A program made the position numbers and the translations under genes. Below the pieces are notes generated by a model that made no database searches, was not told the DNA's origin, and saw only the letters and a list, made by a program, of their open reading frames with translations. From CAYJAD01 sp964370015 (lineage in GTDB: Bacteria; Desulfobacterota; Desulfovibrionia; Desulfovibrionales; Desulfovibrionaceae), in the NCBI GenBank assembly GCA_964370015.1, contig CAYJHD010000001.1:1-64000 (forward strand): DNA of 64,000 nt. The letters are read 5' to 3'. Within the stretch, counting starts at the first letter, position 1; each line of letters starts with the position of its first letter. Below, one piece after another: positions 1 to 8,029 of the stretch.

Positions 1-1100
1 ACGACAAGCAAAGTACCGCCATCCACTTGGGCGACCGTTCACAGTACATCGGCCTATCAGACATAGGGCGAGCCTTGGAATGTCCCAGAGCCGCGTTATG
101 CAATAAAGCACTTCCACGACCTCAAGCTGACTTACAAAAGCTACTCACCTTACAGCGTGGCCACTGGTTAGAACACGGCATAAGCCAAGCTATCAATGCC
201 CAAGGCATACATGCTCTACCGCAATTGGAATTATCCTTCATTCATAACCGTACGCCCATCAAGGCTCACTTTGACTTTGTACTTGCTTGGGAAAACCCAC
301 ATCCTGCCATTCGTATTTTGGAACTCAAAAGCACCAAGGTCATACCCGAAACCCTGTATACTTCCTATGAAATGCAGCTCTACGGACAAGCCTCATTGCT
401 AGCAGAAATGTGGGACAAACCTACATTTAACCTGCGTAGTAGCGATGGTAAAATCTTGCATGCAAATCACACCATGCCTGAAATATGCAGGTACCACTTT
501 GGCATAAGCTTACCCAATGATGTGAATAAAGTGGATATAGAAGCTTGGGTACTCGCCATTTCCATGGACGATGCCAAGCCCTTTGGCCCCTATACTTCCA
601 ATACAAACATGCGTGATCTCAGTCTTAATACTGCCCAAAGCCTTTGGGAAAATAAAATTGCCTTTGAACGCGGAAACATTACCCCCAATGATCTGCCCCA
701 CGCCACAGGTTTTCACGCCCTTTGCGCTTACTGTGATTGGAATAGCAACTGCCCAAAATTCCAAGATGCTGGCAATGAAACAGAATGGCCAAAATGGGAT
801 AGCGAGTTGGAAAGAGTATTAGCCCTCAAAGAAGAACGTAACACGCTGGATGAGAAAATAACTCTTGCAGAGCAAGACCTTAAAAATATGTACATTCTGA
901 CAAATACACAAGGAGATTGGATAAACACAGGGGGCTATCGGTTCAAAGTCAGCCCGCAAAAGGGACGTCGTACACTAAATAAAGATGCCTTTAATCTCTT
1001 GCTACAAGAGAAATACGGTGATGACGCAGACGACTTATTAAACCTTTGCGAAAAAGAAGGTAAGCCCTTCCAAAAACTTACCATTAACAAAATCAACTAA
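1..1100 (+). CDS. Cas4/RecB-like PD-(D/E)XK nuclease (5' partial)
   Basis: The reading frame is open to the window edge, so the true start lies upstream; a TTG at 27 is internal. The nuclease core is visible as HFDFVL (motif II Asp), then ILELKST (E-x-K) and a downstream QLYGQ (motif III Gln-Tyr), the order used by RecB/Cas4-like nucleases. Cysteines LECPRAALC near the start and CAYCDWNSNC near 735 look like the four ligands of a Cas4/AddB-type iron-sulfur cluster. A charged helical tail of about 100 residues follows. It precedes a small gene by 11 bp and an AAA+/DUF3150/VWA set on the same strand. No CRISPR array or other cas gene is present, so a recombination or DNA-processing role in a mobile element is more likely than CRISPR adaptation. 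Fold confidence is high; substrate is unknown. Confidence 0.8.
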   Translation, partial: DKQSTAIHLGDRSQYIGLSDIGRALECPRAALCNKALPRPQADLQKLLTLQRGHWLEHGISQAINAQGIHALPQLELSFIHNRTPIKAHFDFVLAWENPHPAIRILELKSTKVIPETLYTSYEMQLYGQASLLAEMWDKPTFNLRSSDGKILHANHTMPEICRYHFGISLPNDVNKVDIEAWVLAISMDDAKPFGPYTSNTNMRDLSLNTAQSLWENKIAFERGNITPNDLPHATGFHALCAYCDWNSNCPKFQDAGNETEWPKWDSELERVLALKEERNTLDEKITLAEQDLKNMYILTNTQGDWINTGGYRFKVSPQKGRRTLNKDAFNLLLQEKYGDDADDLLNLCEKEGKPFQKLTINKIN

Positions 1101-1111
1101 AGGAGAAAATC

Positions 1112-1534
1112 ATGGGATATTATTCAGAAGTAGGCCTATGCCTCAATAAAGCCGCACATGACAACATACTGGCAGAACTCAAGAACCAAGACAGTAGCAT
1201 CCAATCTGAAGTTCAAGAATTGCTCAACGATGCAGAAAAATACCAAGCCCATAGCAAGGATAATCAAGAAAGCACATTGTACCGTTGGCCTTGGCTCAAA
1301 TGGTACAGCGAATTCAAGGAAGTGAAATTCATAGAAAGCTTCCTAGCAAGCCTTACCGATGATGACGACAGCCCTCTGCAGTACCGCTTTGTGCGCATAG
1401 GTGAAGAGTATGAGGACATTGAAGTACACGGGTCCTATTATGAAAATCCTTTCGAGATGGATTTAGGCCGTGGGGTATACATCAACGACCAACATAAACC
1501 TATTGCGAAGCATACTCCTGAGCCGTGTGAATAA
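1112..1534 (+). CDS. small conserved-type mobile-element protein, unknown function
   Basis: A 140-residue acidic protein starting at ATG 1112 behind AAAGGAGAAAATC, a good ribosome binding site. It begins MGYYSEVGLCL and carries a C-terminal stretch RIGEEYEDIEVHGSYY. I recall similar short proteins from phages and integrative elements but can assign no function. It follows the nuclease gene by 11 bp, so the two are probably co-transcribed. Its last 35 bases overlap the end of the convergent toxin gene. No catalytic motif, membrane segment or signal peptide is visible. Confidence 0.7.
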   Translation: MGYYSEVGLCLNKAAHDNILAELKNQDSSIQSEVQELLNDAEKYQAHSKDNQESTLYRWPWLKWYSEFKEVKFIESFLASLTDDDDSPLQYRFVRIGEEYEDIEVHGSYYENPFEMDLGRGVYINDQHKPIAKHTPEPCE

Positions 1535-1799
1535 TACGCAAAATCTGCACCTTAGCTTCACGCACGCGATACACTAAAAAGTACGGATAGTCCGTCAGTA
1601 CCAGTTCACGGGTTTCCGGCACACGGCCCGGGCGCCCACGCGAAGGCAAACTAGCAAGGCTTTGCCCAGCTTGCCAAATATGCTCCACAACACATTGCGC
1701 AGATTGAGCATCATGCTGCGCTAAGTATTGAGCAATGTTTTGCATATCTTGCAAGGCCATGCGCACCCAGCGCACCTCATACTTAGGACTTGCTGACAT
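1500..1799 (-). CDS. ParE/RelE-superfamily toxin
   Basis: A 99-residue protein with the ParE pattern: an N-terminal VRWVRMALQDMQNIAQYLA helix region, a central LPSRGRPGRVPETRELV segment, then YFLVYRVREAKVQILRIIHTAQE, the C-terminal strand with the typical arginine/histidine. ParE proteins inhibit DNA gyrase; RelE relatives cut mRNA. The sequence resembles ParE more, but the target is inferred. Its start overlaps the end of the ribbon-helix-helix antitoxin gene by 17 bp, the usual antitoxin-first order. It is probably an addiction module keeping the element in the host. Confidence 0.87.
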   Translation of the reverse strand: MSASPKYEVRWVRMALQDMQNIAQYLAQHDAQSAQCVVEHIWQAGQSLASLPSRGRPGRVPETRELVLTDYPYFLVYRVREAKVQILRIIHTAQEYASQ

Positions 1800-2028
1800 C
1801 TACGCCCCAGCGCCCAAAAGCTTCGGCTACTTCTGCGTCCGTAGCAAAGTCTCCGGCATCAGCCGCCTTTATGCCCTCTTCAATGGCTTCAATCTGCCAA
1901 GCCTGCACCGAAACATATTGGCGCACAGCCTCAGCCACCAACCAAGAACGCGATCTTGCCGTAGCAAGGGATAACTTCTCTAGCTGCGCTTGAGTTTGCT
2001 CGTCTAATCGTGCTGTTACTGTAAACAT
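1783..2028 (-). CDS. ribbon-helix-helix (CopG/ParD-type) antitoxin
   Basis: An 81-residue protein starting MFTVTARLDEQTQAQLEKL, followed by SRSWLVAEAVRQYV, the beta-strand/two-helix layout of ribbon-helix-helix DNA-binding proteins. The acidic C-terminal half (EEGIKAADAGDFATDAEVAEAF) is the expected toxin-wrapping region. The ribosome binding site GGAGG lies at 2033-2037 on the minus strand. A perfect dyad at 2040-2054 just upstream is a plausible autoregulatory operator. It overlaps the toxin gene by 17 bp. Confidence 0.87.
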   Translation of the reverse strand: MFTVTARLDEQTQAQLEKLSLATARSRSWLVAEAVRQYVSVQAWQIEAIEEGIKAADAGDFATDAEVAEAFGRWGVDVSKS

Positions 2029-2039
2029 ACAACCTCCAC

Positions 2040-2054
2040 GTACACATTGTGTAC
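2040..2054. promoter_or_regulatory. palindromic operator candidate GTACACA-T-TGTGTAC
   Basis: A perfect 7-bp dyad with a one-base centre lies between the antitoxin gene (minus) and the AAA+ gene (plus), 12 bp upstream of the antitoxin start codon and overlapping its leader. Ribbon-helix-helix antitoxins normally bind such sites to repress their own operon. It could also influence the divergent AAA+ operon that begins at 2094. Confidence 0.6.
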
Positions 2055-2093
2055 ATCAAACACAATTCTGTCAAGATGATAAAAGGAAACAAT

Positions 2094-3410
2094 ATGCAAA
2101 CAAACCAAACCCAATTTGACGCCGGCACCATCTTCAGCGGTAAAGCCAGCGGCACCATGATTACCGGCTTTGATGCCCCCAGCGACTACACGCCTGTCAT
2201 GGAATCTTCCTACCAATTCCATGACAGTAGCCGTGATATTATCGTGTGGTTTCTCATGGAAAACGCCGACCCCTTATACGTCTATGGCCCCGTAGGTTGT
2301 GGGAAATCCAGCCTTATACGTCAATTATCCGCAAGGCTAAATTACCCAGTCTTTGAAATTAATGGACATGAACGTGTGGAGATGGCAGACCTTATAGGTC
2401 ACCTCTCTGTGCAAGAAGGCTCCATGCGTTTTGAGTACGGCCCACTTGCCAAGGCCATGAAAATGGGAGGGCTCTTTCTCTTCAATGAAATTGACCTCTG
2501 CTCACCATCCACCTTGGCGGGATTGAACATTATTCTTGATGGTGCGCCTCTATGCATAGCGGAAAATGGCGGCGAACTTATCACGCCGCATCCGCTATTC
2601 CGCTTTGTGGCTACTGCCAACACCAATGGCAGCGGTGATGACACAGGGCTCTACCAAGGAACCCAAAGACAAAACTTAGCCTGGCTTGATCGCTTCATGC
2701 TGTGCGAGCTGAGCTATCCTGCAGAAGAAATTGAGAAAGACCTCTTATGCGCCCATTACGCCTCGCTTCCGCAAGAAATTGCGCACAAAATGGTAGATTA
2801 TGCCCAAGAAGTACGCAAATTGTTTATGGGTGAAAATAATCATAACAATCTAAATTCACAAATAGAAGTGACCTTTTCCACCCGAACCTTACTGCGTTGG
2901 GCAGAGCTCACTTTACGCTTTCAGCCTTTGGCGCATCAGGGCATTCAGCCCATAACTTATGCCCTTGACCGTGCCCTCGGTTACAGAGCCTCACGAGAAA
3001 CGCGAGCGCTGCTGCACGAATTGGCACAGCGCATATTCCCCCAACAAAACACACAAACGCACAGCGCACAATACCTTACGCCAACTGCTACAACGTCACA
3101 CGATTCCCACGATGCCACCCATTGGGAGCACCGTGTGGGGAGATTGGTTGCGGCAGATTTGAGCAAAGTCGCAAGCCTCCCCATTGTTGCTTTGGTAAAA
3201 TCAAGCACCAGTGGGGGCAAATTCTGGAAAGCAGAATTACAAGCAAATTCTGTACTCGTCACTTGGGGGAAGCTTGGCACCCGAGGCCAAAGTTTAACTA
3301 TTGATCGCAACCAATGCAAACAACATGACCCGGCTCTTGAATGCATCAGCCGCATAAAATCTAAACTCAACGGCGGCTACCTTTTGGACGCCACAAACAC
3401 AAAAATATAA
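2094..3410 (+). CDS. CobS/MoxR-like AAA+ ATPase with C-terminal WGR domain
   Basis: The start is ATG 2094 behind AAAGGAAACA; codons upstream lack a ribosome binding site. The 438-residue protein has a MoxR/CobS-type AAA+ core: Walker A GPVGCGKSS (about 65-73), Walker B GLFLFNEID (126-134), sensor ATANTN (173-178), and a late helical lid. The C-terminus (about 348-438) contains FWKAEL, VTWGKLGTRG and a lysine-rich helix, matching a WGR domain. WGR domains bind nucleic acid in PARP-type enzymes. It heads a three-gene operon with DUF3150 and VWA proteins. MoxR AAA+ plus VWA pairs act as chaperone/remodelling machines, so cobalt chelation is not implied. The WGR addition suggests a DNA-linked target. 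Confidence 0.85.
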   Translation: MQTNQTQFDAGTIFSGKASGTMITGFDAPSDYTPVMESSYQFHDSSRDIIVWFLMENADPLYVYGPVGCGKSSLIRQLSARLNYPVFEINGHERVEMADLIGHLSVQEGSMRFEYGPLAKAMKMGGLFLFNEIDLCSPSTLAGLNIILDGAPLCIAENGGELITPHPLFRFVATANTNGSGDDTGLYQGTQRQNLAWLDRFMLCELSYPAEEIEKDLLCAHYASLPQEIAHKMVDYAQEVRKLFMGENNHNNLNSQIEVTFSTRTLLRWAELTLRFQPLAHQGIQPITYALDRALGYRASRETRALLHELAQRIFPQQNTQTHSAQYLTPTATTSHDSHDATHWEHRVGRLVAADLSKVASLPIVALVKSSTSGGKFWKAELQANSVLVTWGKLGTRGQSLTIDRNQCKQHDPALECISRIKSKLNGGYLLDATNTKI

Positions 3411-3419
3411 GGAGAACAT

Positions 3420-4451
3420 ATGAACACTCAAACTCCCCCCCACAAAGGGAACACCTCACACCCCGCAGAAATGCGCGTTTTAGACAGCTTATTAGCCCTG
3501 AATCTCGACGTTTCATTGTGGTCTGCGCGAAAGAAGTTAACTTTGGAAGATTTCGGCAATGTGGAGCTTCCACCTGACGATTTAGCCACCCTCGGAAGCA
3601 AGCGCATTGCTCCGCCCGAGAGTCTGCGTATTTTTGGTACGCTTAAAGCACGAGCCTTCAATTACCTTGATAGGCATGGCGTGCGCTTCATGTCCGGCTG
3701 GGCCATTCCCGAAGAAAAGGCCGCTGACATTATGCGTGAGCTCATGGGCATACGCGATGAGTTCATGGTTGCTAAGGAGCAATTCCTCATAGAATACCAT
3801 AAAACCATTGAAGATTGGATTACCAAGCACAAGGAATGGGGCTCCATCATAGCTTCGTCCGTGGTAAGCCCCGACTATGTACGGGCGCGTATGGATTTCA
3901 AATGGCAAATGTACAAAGTGGCGCCGCTTATGCAACATGATGACAGTGATGCCATCATGCACGCAGGGTTAACCGAAGAAGTGGAAAACCTTGGGAGCAC
4001 ACTTTTCGATGAAATCAGCCGCACCGCCAATGACATCTGGAACCGCGTCTATGCCGGTAAAACGGAGGTGACGCATAAAGCCCTGTCACCACTGAAAACC
4101 CTGCATAACAAACTTATGGGACTGAGTTTTGTAGAACCTCATGTGGCACCTGTGGGTGACATCATTAACACGGCCTTGCAACATATGCCAAAACGTGGCC
4201 CCATCTTAGGTGACAAACTTCTAACCTTACAAGGACTTGTGTGCCTCTTACGAGATACAGAAGCCCTGCTGAATCACGCACAATTGCGCATACAAGGCGC
4301 AGAAGATGTCAGCCTTTTGAACGCGCTGTTACAACATTCACAGCCTATTATTTCTACAAATGACATGGAGGAAAACACAGAAATACTAGAAGCACTGCCT
4401 ATGCCAGACCTGCCACAGGTAGCGCATATCCCAAGCATGGGGCTATGGTAA
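3420..4451 (+). CDS. DUF3150 family protein
   Basis: A 343-residue protein, start ATG 3420 behind AAGGAGAACAT. The N-terminal segment LLALNLDVSLWSARKKLTLEDFG and the helical body with RAFNYLDRHGVRF, SGWAIPEEKA and EYHKTIEDWI fit the DUF3150 family. This family typically sits between a CobS-like ATPase and a CobT-like VWA gene on SXT/R391-type integrative elements and IncC plasmids (from memory). It is 9 bp behind the AAA+ gene and 15 bp ahead of the VWA gene. It probably links or serves as a partner of the ATPase/VWA complex; its biochemical role is unknown. Confidence 0.75.
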   Translation: MNTQTPPHKGNTSHPAEMRVLDSLLALNLDVSLWSARKKLTLEDFGNVELPPDDLATLGSKRIAPPESLRIFGTLKARAFNYLDRHGVRFMSGWAIPEEKAADIMRELMGIRDEFMVAKEQFLIEYHKTIEDWITKHKEWGSIIASSVVSPDYVRARMDFKWQMYKVAPLMQHDDSDAIMHAGLTEEVENLGSTLFDEISRTANDIWNRVYAGKTEVTHKALSPLKTLHNKLMGLSFVEPHVAPVGDIINTALQHMPKRGPILGDKLLTLQGLVCLLRDTEALLNHAQLRIQGAEDVSLLNALLQHSQPIISTNDMEENTEILEALPMPDLPQVAHIPSMGLW

Positions 4452-4466
4452 AGCGGAGATAAACTT

Positions 4467-6002
4467 ATGATACATAACAAAAATATCATGGCGGCATTGC
4501 CCATATTAGCTACGGTGCTGGGTAATAAGTACGGTGTTGAAGTGCGTATAGGTGGTGATACCGCTTGTACCGATGGAAATATCATTTATCTGCCTGATAT
4601 GCCTCTGGATTGTGATGCACAATTTATTATGCAAGTGCGTGGATTTACAGATCATGAATCCGCACACATTCGTTACACAGACTTTGAGGCATTGAAACAA
4701 GCAAGGCTCAATCCTGTGCAAAAATATCTCTGGAATGCCTTGGAAGATTGGCGAGTGGAAAACGCTCTTGCTAAAATATATCCGGGGTGTAAGGGAAATT
4801 TCCACAAACTCATTGAAGAGCATTTTGGAAAAGACAAACAAACACCATATGAGAGAGCTGGGCAAAACCCGGCTCTCTCTCTTTTAAGCTATGTGCTACT
4901 CACAGTTCGGGCCTGGGACGCCCCCAGTCTTGAAGAGCAAAAAGAAACGGAAGCGGCTATAATTGAAAACCATTTCCCCAAACTCCTGCCTCAAATAGAT
5001 ACCATCTTGAGGCGTGCAAAATCCCATTGTCAAAGCACACAAAATTGCATTGCCTATGCCCTAGAACTGTATAAGATCATGCAACAATACGTTCAAAATA
5101 TATTACAAAATGAAGGGGATACACAGAAAGAACAATTACAGAAAATGTTACTAGCAGACGCAGACGCCATGCCTCAGCATATGGGAGAAATCCTTGGCGC
5201 AAGTATTCAAAGTCAGAAATCTCAAAACAAAGGACATTCCATTTCCGTTGCCAGTGAAGGGCACAAAACCTGTACGACCTTTTCGTCAGATACGCTTGAA
5301 GAAATTAAGCGTAGCAGTACGGCCTTACGCACGCGCTTATATGGGCTCTTACAAGCAAATACACAGACGCCGTGCATCTTGGGCAGACGGGGTAAGCTTT
5401 GCTCTTCAAAGTTACACCATGTAGCAAGTCATAACCCGCGCGTGTTTCTCAAACACGGACACAAAAACTCCCTATCTACAGCCGTGCATCTGCTCCTAGA
5501 TTGCAGTGGAAGTATGGATGGAAGCAAGATGGAATTGGCCTGCAAAGCCACCTATGGCGTGGCCTTGGCGCTGGAACACTGCCAAGGCGTCAATGTGGGC
5601 GTAACGGCCTTTCCGGCAACAGTTACAGGCAATCAGAAAAGCACAACGGCTGTTTTCCCCATGCTTAAACATGGCCAGAAAGTGCATCCGCGCTTTCAAG
5701 TAAAGGCCAGCGGTTGTACGCCACTGACAGAATCTCTGTGGTGGGTCATGCAACAAATGTACACCTTGAAAGAAGAGCGCAAAATCATCATCATCCTTTC
5801 TGATGGCGTGCCTGACTCGCTGTACACCACAAAACACGCTTTGGCTCATGCTCATAGGCTGGGATTTGAAGTTCTGGCTCTTGGCATGGAAGATAATAGC
5901 CTTGAAATGCTCTTGCCTAAAACCAGCCGTACCATCCAAGATCTAAACATGCTGCCCTCTGCCATGTTCAGCATGTTACAACAATCCCTGTTAAAACAAT
6001 GA
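4467..6002 (+). CDS. CobT-like VWA protein with HExxH motif
   Basis: A 511-residue protein. Residues 63-67 read HESAH, an HExxH metal-binding/peptidase-type motif inside DHESAHIRYTDFEAL, and residues 85-105 include LWNALEDWRVE. A von Willebrand A domain occupies the C-terminal third, with the MIDAS motif DCSGSMDG beginning at D345 and a later IIIILSDGVPD strand. MoxR-type ATPases commonly work with VWA partners, and this gene closes the AAA+/DUF3150/VWA operon. Similarity to CobT is structural; the other cobalamin genes are absent. The HESAH motif could be structural or give protease activity. Start ATG 4467 follows AGCGGAGATAAACTT. Confidence 0.82.
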   Translation: MIHNKNIMAALPILATVLGNKYGVEVRIGGDTACTDGNIIYLPDMPLDCDAQFIMQVRGFTDHESAHIRYTDFEALKQARLNPVQKYLWNALEDWRVENALAKIYPGCKGNFHKLIEEHFGKDKQTPYERAGQNPALSLLSYVLLTVRAWDAPSLEEQKETEAAIIENHFPKLLPQIDTILRRAKSHCQSTQNCIAYALELYKIMQQYVQNILQNEGDTQKEQLQKMLLADADAMPQHMGEILGASIQSQKSQNKGHSISVASEGHKTCTTFSSDTLEEIKRSSTALRTRLYGLLQANTQTPCILGRRGKLCSSKLHHVASHNPRVFLKHGHKNSLSTAVHLLLDCSGSMDGSKMELACKATYGVALALEHCQGVNVGVTAFPATVTGNQKSTTAVFPMLKHGQKVHPRFQVKASGCTPLTESLWWVMQQMYTLKEERKIIIILSDGVPDSLYTTKHALAHAHRLGFEVLALGMEDNSLEMLLPKTSRTIQDLNMLPSAMFSMLQQSLLKQ

Positions 6003-6009
6003 GGTAAAT

Positions 6010-6120
6010 ATGAAACTCTTTTCAGATTGCCACCGCTATAGGCTTGGTTTGCTAAGCAAGGTCTCACCTTGTTTTTCATGCCACAATACATCCTGCTGCG
6101 CTTTTATGCACCTTGCCTAA
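6010..6120 (+). CDS. 36-residue cysteine-rich small ORF
   Basis: ATG 6010 follows GAGGTAAAT, a good ribosome binding site directly after the VWA stop codon. The peptide is 36 residues with five cysteines, including PCFSCHNTSCC. It is too short for similarity-based naming. Its tight coupling to the VWA gene and clean ribosome binding site support translation, but chance occurrence cannot be excluded. Confidence 0.4.
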   Translation: MKLFSDCHRYRLGLLSKVSPCFSCHNTSCCAFMHLA

Positions 6121-6154
6121 AAAGCAGCATCACCCTCTAACTATAGGAGAACAT

Positions 6155-6226
6155 ATGAGCTTTGTACCTTGGATTCCAGTCGTCATTGCAGTGCTTAGCG
6201 CTGTTAAAGACAGCATGGAGGATTAA
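6155..6226 (+). CDS. 23-residue hydrophobic micro-ORF
   Basis: ATG 6155 is preceded by TATAGGAGAACAT, a strong ribosome binding site with correct spacing. The product is MSFVPWIPVVIAVLSAVKDS plus three residues, essentially a single short hydrophobic helix. Such peptides may be membrane-inserted. The next micro-ORF uses a ribosome binding site inside the end of this one. Confidence 0.4.
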   Translation: MSFVPWIPVVIAVLSAVKDSMED

Positions 6227-6228
6227 TA

Positions 6229-6276
6229 ATGCCATATCCACGCAGAACATCCGGTCCACTTATTATAATCCGCTAA
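6229..6276 (+). CDS. 15-residue micro-ORF
   Basis: ATG 6229 lies two bases after the previous stop. GGAGG at 6217-6221, inside the last codons of the upstream micro-ORF, is correctly spaced. The predicted peptide MPYPRRTSGPLIIIR is basic then hydrophobic. It may be a real peptide or a translational-coupling device for the next gene. Confidence 0.3.
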   Translation: MPYPRRTSGPLIIIR

Positions 6277-6294
6277 TCATATTTGGAGAAAACT

Positions 6295-6564
6295 ATGAAT
6301 ACAACAGAAAATCGACTTCTCATCATTGAAAGACCTAATGATAGAAAATGGCCTTACGTTATCGGTGGTTTCGTAGCCGGCGTAGCCAATATCATCGGAT
6401 TAGCATGCGCCTTTGGGGATGATACAGACGATACGTATTGCGAAAGCCCATCCTGTAATGATGAAGAGATGTTGCCCAGCAATGATGAAACGGAAACAGA
6501 GGAAATTGCAGGAAGAGGGTTAAATTCACTCTTCTCACAAGCTAACGATATTACACAAAAATAG
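6295..6564 (+). CDS. small single-span membrane protein, unknown
   Basis: The start is ATG 6295 with TTGGAGAA just upstream; the in-frame TTG at 6283 is part of that ribosome binding site. The 89-residue product has a basic N-terminus, one hydrophobic segment VIGGFVAGVANIIGLACAF (about 23-41) and a strongly acidic C-terminal tail. It is the last gene of the plus-strand block and is followed by a terminator hairpin. Function is unknown. Confidence 0.6.
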   Translation: MNTTENRLLIIERPNDRKWPYVIGGFVAGVANIIGLACAFGDDTDDTYCESPSCNDEEMLPSNDETETEEIAGRGLNSLFSQANDITQK

Positions 6565-6576
6565 ACAATGATGATA

Positions 6577-6620
6577 GAGGCCCCCCTAATGGGGAGCCTC
6601 ATATAAATATTTTCTTTTTT
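6577..6620 (+). terminator. rho-independent terminator
   Basis: A GC-rich hairpin GAGGCCCCCC-TAAT-GGGGAGCCTC (6577-6600) is followed by a T-rich stretch TTTTCTTTTTT. It lies 12 bp after the last plus-strand gene and probably closes the mobile-element operon before the minus-strand island begins. Confidence 0.8.
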
Positions 6621-6650
6621 AAACGGAAAAGCATTACACACAAAAAATGC

Positions 6651-7241
6651 TTATGCATTTGCCTCAAGCTTGAGCAAGTAGTTAATAGTTTCTTTTGCCA
6701 CATCGCACAACCCTGAGTAATCAAACACATTATTGTTGTTGAATTCACAAATACGGTCTTCGGTGACACGCCAATCATGATGGTTGGGCTTGAATTGCCA
6801 ATTTTTACCTAAGTCTAGTTCGGAGCTGTTAACTCCACTGTCTGGATGAGTATACCAGTATAAATTTATACATTTTTTTCCTGTGTTAGCAGATATAGCA
6901 AACCAGTGATATACTTCCCTGCGTTTATATAGACGAACGAATACATCTTTCCATACCGCTTCAGGAGAATAATTAGCTTTTAAACGCGTATAATCTTCTA
7001 CTGTACATGGTTCAAATTTGTTTTTTAAATCGCACCCCCAAGTTTCCTCCCATAGTGTATGCATAAATATGTAGTATTCATATTTTATAATTTCAAGACT
7101 AAATCTGGCTTCGTAATATGCTTGAATATCATCCCATGAGAAGCTTGGTGGCAAGGCATTTTTTCCATCAATTTGTGCAAATGCTTGGTGATGCTTCACG
7201 TAATTTAAGTAACTCTTCGGTATTTCTATTGTATTCGACAT
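6651..7241 (-). CDS. hypothetical partner of PD-(D/E)XK protein
   Basis: A 196-residue protein. I chose the ATG at 7241 because GTGAGGTAAAT precedes it; an upstream ATG at 7265 would overlap the previous gene. The sequence is rich in aromatic residues, with WDDIQAYYEARF and HHDWRVTEDRICEF, and has no recognisable catalytic motif. It starts 2 bp after the stop of the PD-(D/E)XK gene, so the two form a tight operon. A role as modifier or antidote of the nuclease is possible but unproven. Confidence 0.65.
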   Translation of the reverse strand: MSNTIEIPKSYLNYVKHHQAFAQIDGKNALPPSFSWDDIQAYYEARFSLEIIKYEYYIFMHTLWEETWGCDLKNKFEPCTVEDYTRLKANYSPEAVWKDVFVRLYKRREVYHWFAISANTGKKCINLYWYTHPDSGVNSSELDLGKNWQFKPNHHDWRVTEDRICEFNNNNVFDYSGLCDVAKETINYLLKLEANA

Positions 7242-7243
7242 AT

Positions 7244-8029
7244 TTACCTCACTAATTTTGCCCAAAGGCTTGAGCGTAGTCTTGAAAAATCTTCATCAAT
7301 ATCTTTTGATTTTTTTAGTTGTAATTCCCAATACCGTAAAACCTCTGCCCAGTGTGCAAAGTGCCATCTTTGTTTTATTTTTTCTGTTCGTTCATCTTTA
7401 CAGCCCAGAATGATGCATAAACAATTTTGTTTTTTTTGTGCATGTTTTTCATACACTTCCAAATCATTATTAAGGGGAGCATCAAACTTGGCTTCGAGCA
7501 CAATGAAAGGGGATTCAGGATCTCCCTGCTGATGAATTACAATATCAATACGTTTTTTTTCTACAACGTACTCACAACTCATTTCTAATGCAGTATTTTC
7601 ATTAATTTCTGCGATAGTAAGCAGGTTGCGTGAGGGGGATATAGATTCTTGCAAAGCTATACAAAATGACAATATGCGTTGATTTTTTTTGCTTCCGCAG
7701 TAATTGTAAGAGCAAACTTTGCCAATCAAACGTGTTGCGTCAGGTTCAAGAAGGTTACGATGCCAAAACAGGGATTTATTACAAAAGGGGTGCCCCTCCC
7801 AATTTTCTCCAAAAAGCGTACCAAAAGATGACGTGGGGCATGTATACACTGTCTTTAATGAACGAATCTCTCGTTCGCTCAGTGCAATACTAAGCCCATC
7901 TTTAAATTTTTTTAACAAATCTGAGCTTGGTATAGAAAGAGTATGCTCTAAGTTTAGAATTATGGACGAACACACTGGTTTTAGCTCATTTAGCTCTTTT
8001 TTTTCTAGAATGGTATTTAATTGCGGCAT
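7244..8029 (-). CDS. PD-(D/E)XK nuclease-family protein
   Basis: A 261-residue protein with RIDIVI (D162) followed by FIVLEAKFDAPL (E179-A-K181), the D...E-x-K core of PD-(D/E)XK nucleases, plus a downstream LEVYEKHAQKK helix. The N-terminal 150 residues hold LLEPDATRLIGKVCSY and are typical of PD-(D/E)XK proteins of this size. Ribosome binding site AGAAGGA precedes ATG 8029. It is the first gene of a two-gene minus-strand operon at the left edge of the accessory island. Restriction or another DNA-targeting defence role is inferred from fold and location. Lower GC than the nearby backbone genes fits recent acquisition. Confidence 0.75.
   Translation of the reverse strand: MPQLNTILEKKELNELKPVCSSIILNLEHTLSIPSSDLLKKFKDGLSIALSEREIRSLKTVYTCPTSSFGTLFGENWEGHPFCNKSLFWHRNLLEPDATRLIGKVCSYNYCGSKKNQRILSFCIALQESISPSRNLLTIAEINENTALEMSCEYVVEKKRIDIVIHQQGDPESPFIVLEAKFDAPLNNDLEVYEKHAQKKQNCLCIILGCKDERTEKIKQRWHFAHWAEVLRYWELQLKKSKDIDEDFSRLRSSLWAKLVR

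Noticed and set aside
1..1100. Cas4-like nuclease as sign of a CRISPR system
   Set aside because: No repeat-spacer array and no other cas gene is present; Cas4-like nucleases are common on mobile elements.
2094..6002. CobS/CobT cobaltochelatase for cobalamin synthesis
   Set aside because: The partner is DUF3150, not CobN, the ATPase has a WGR domain, and no cobalamin genes are near; similarity is only to the AAA+/VWA fold.
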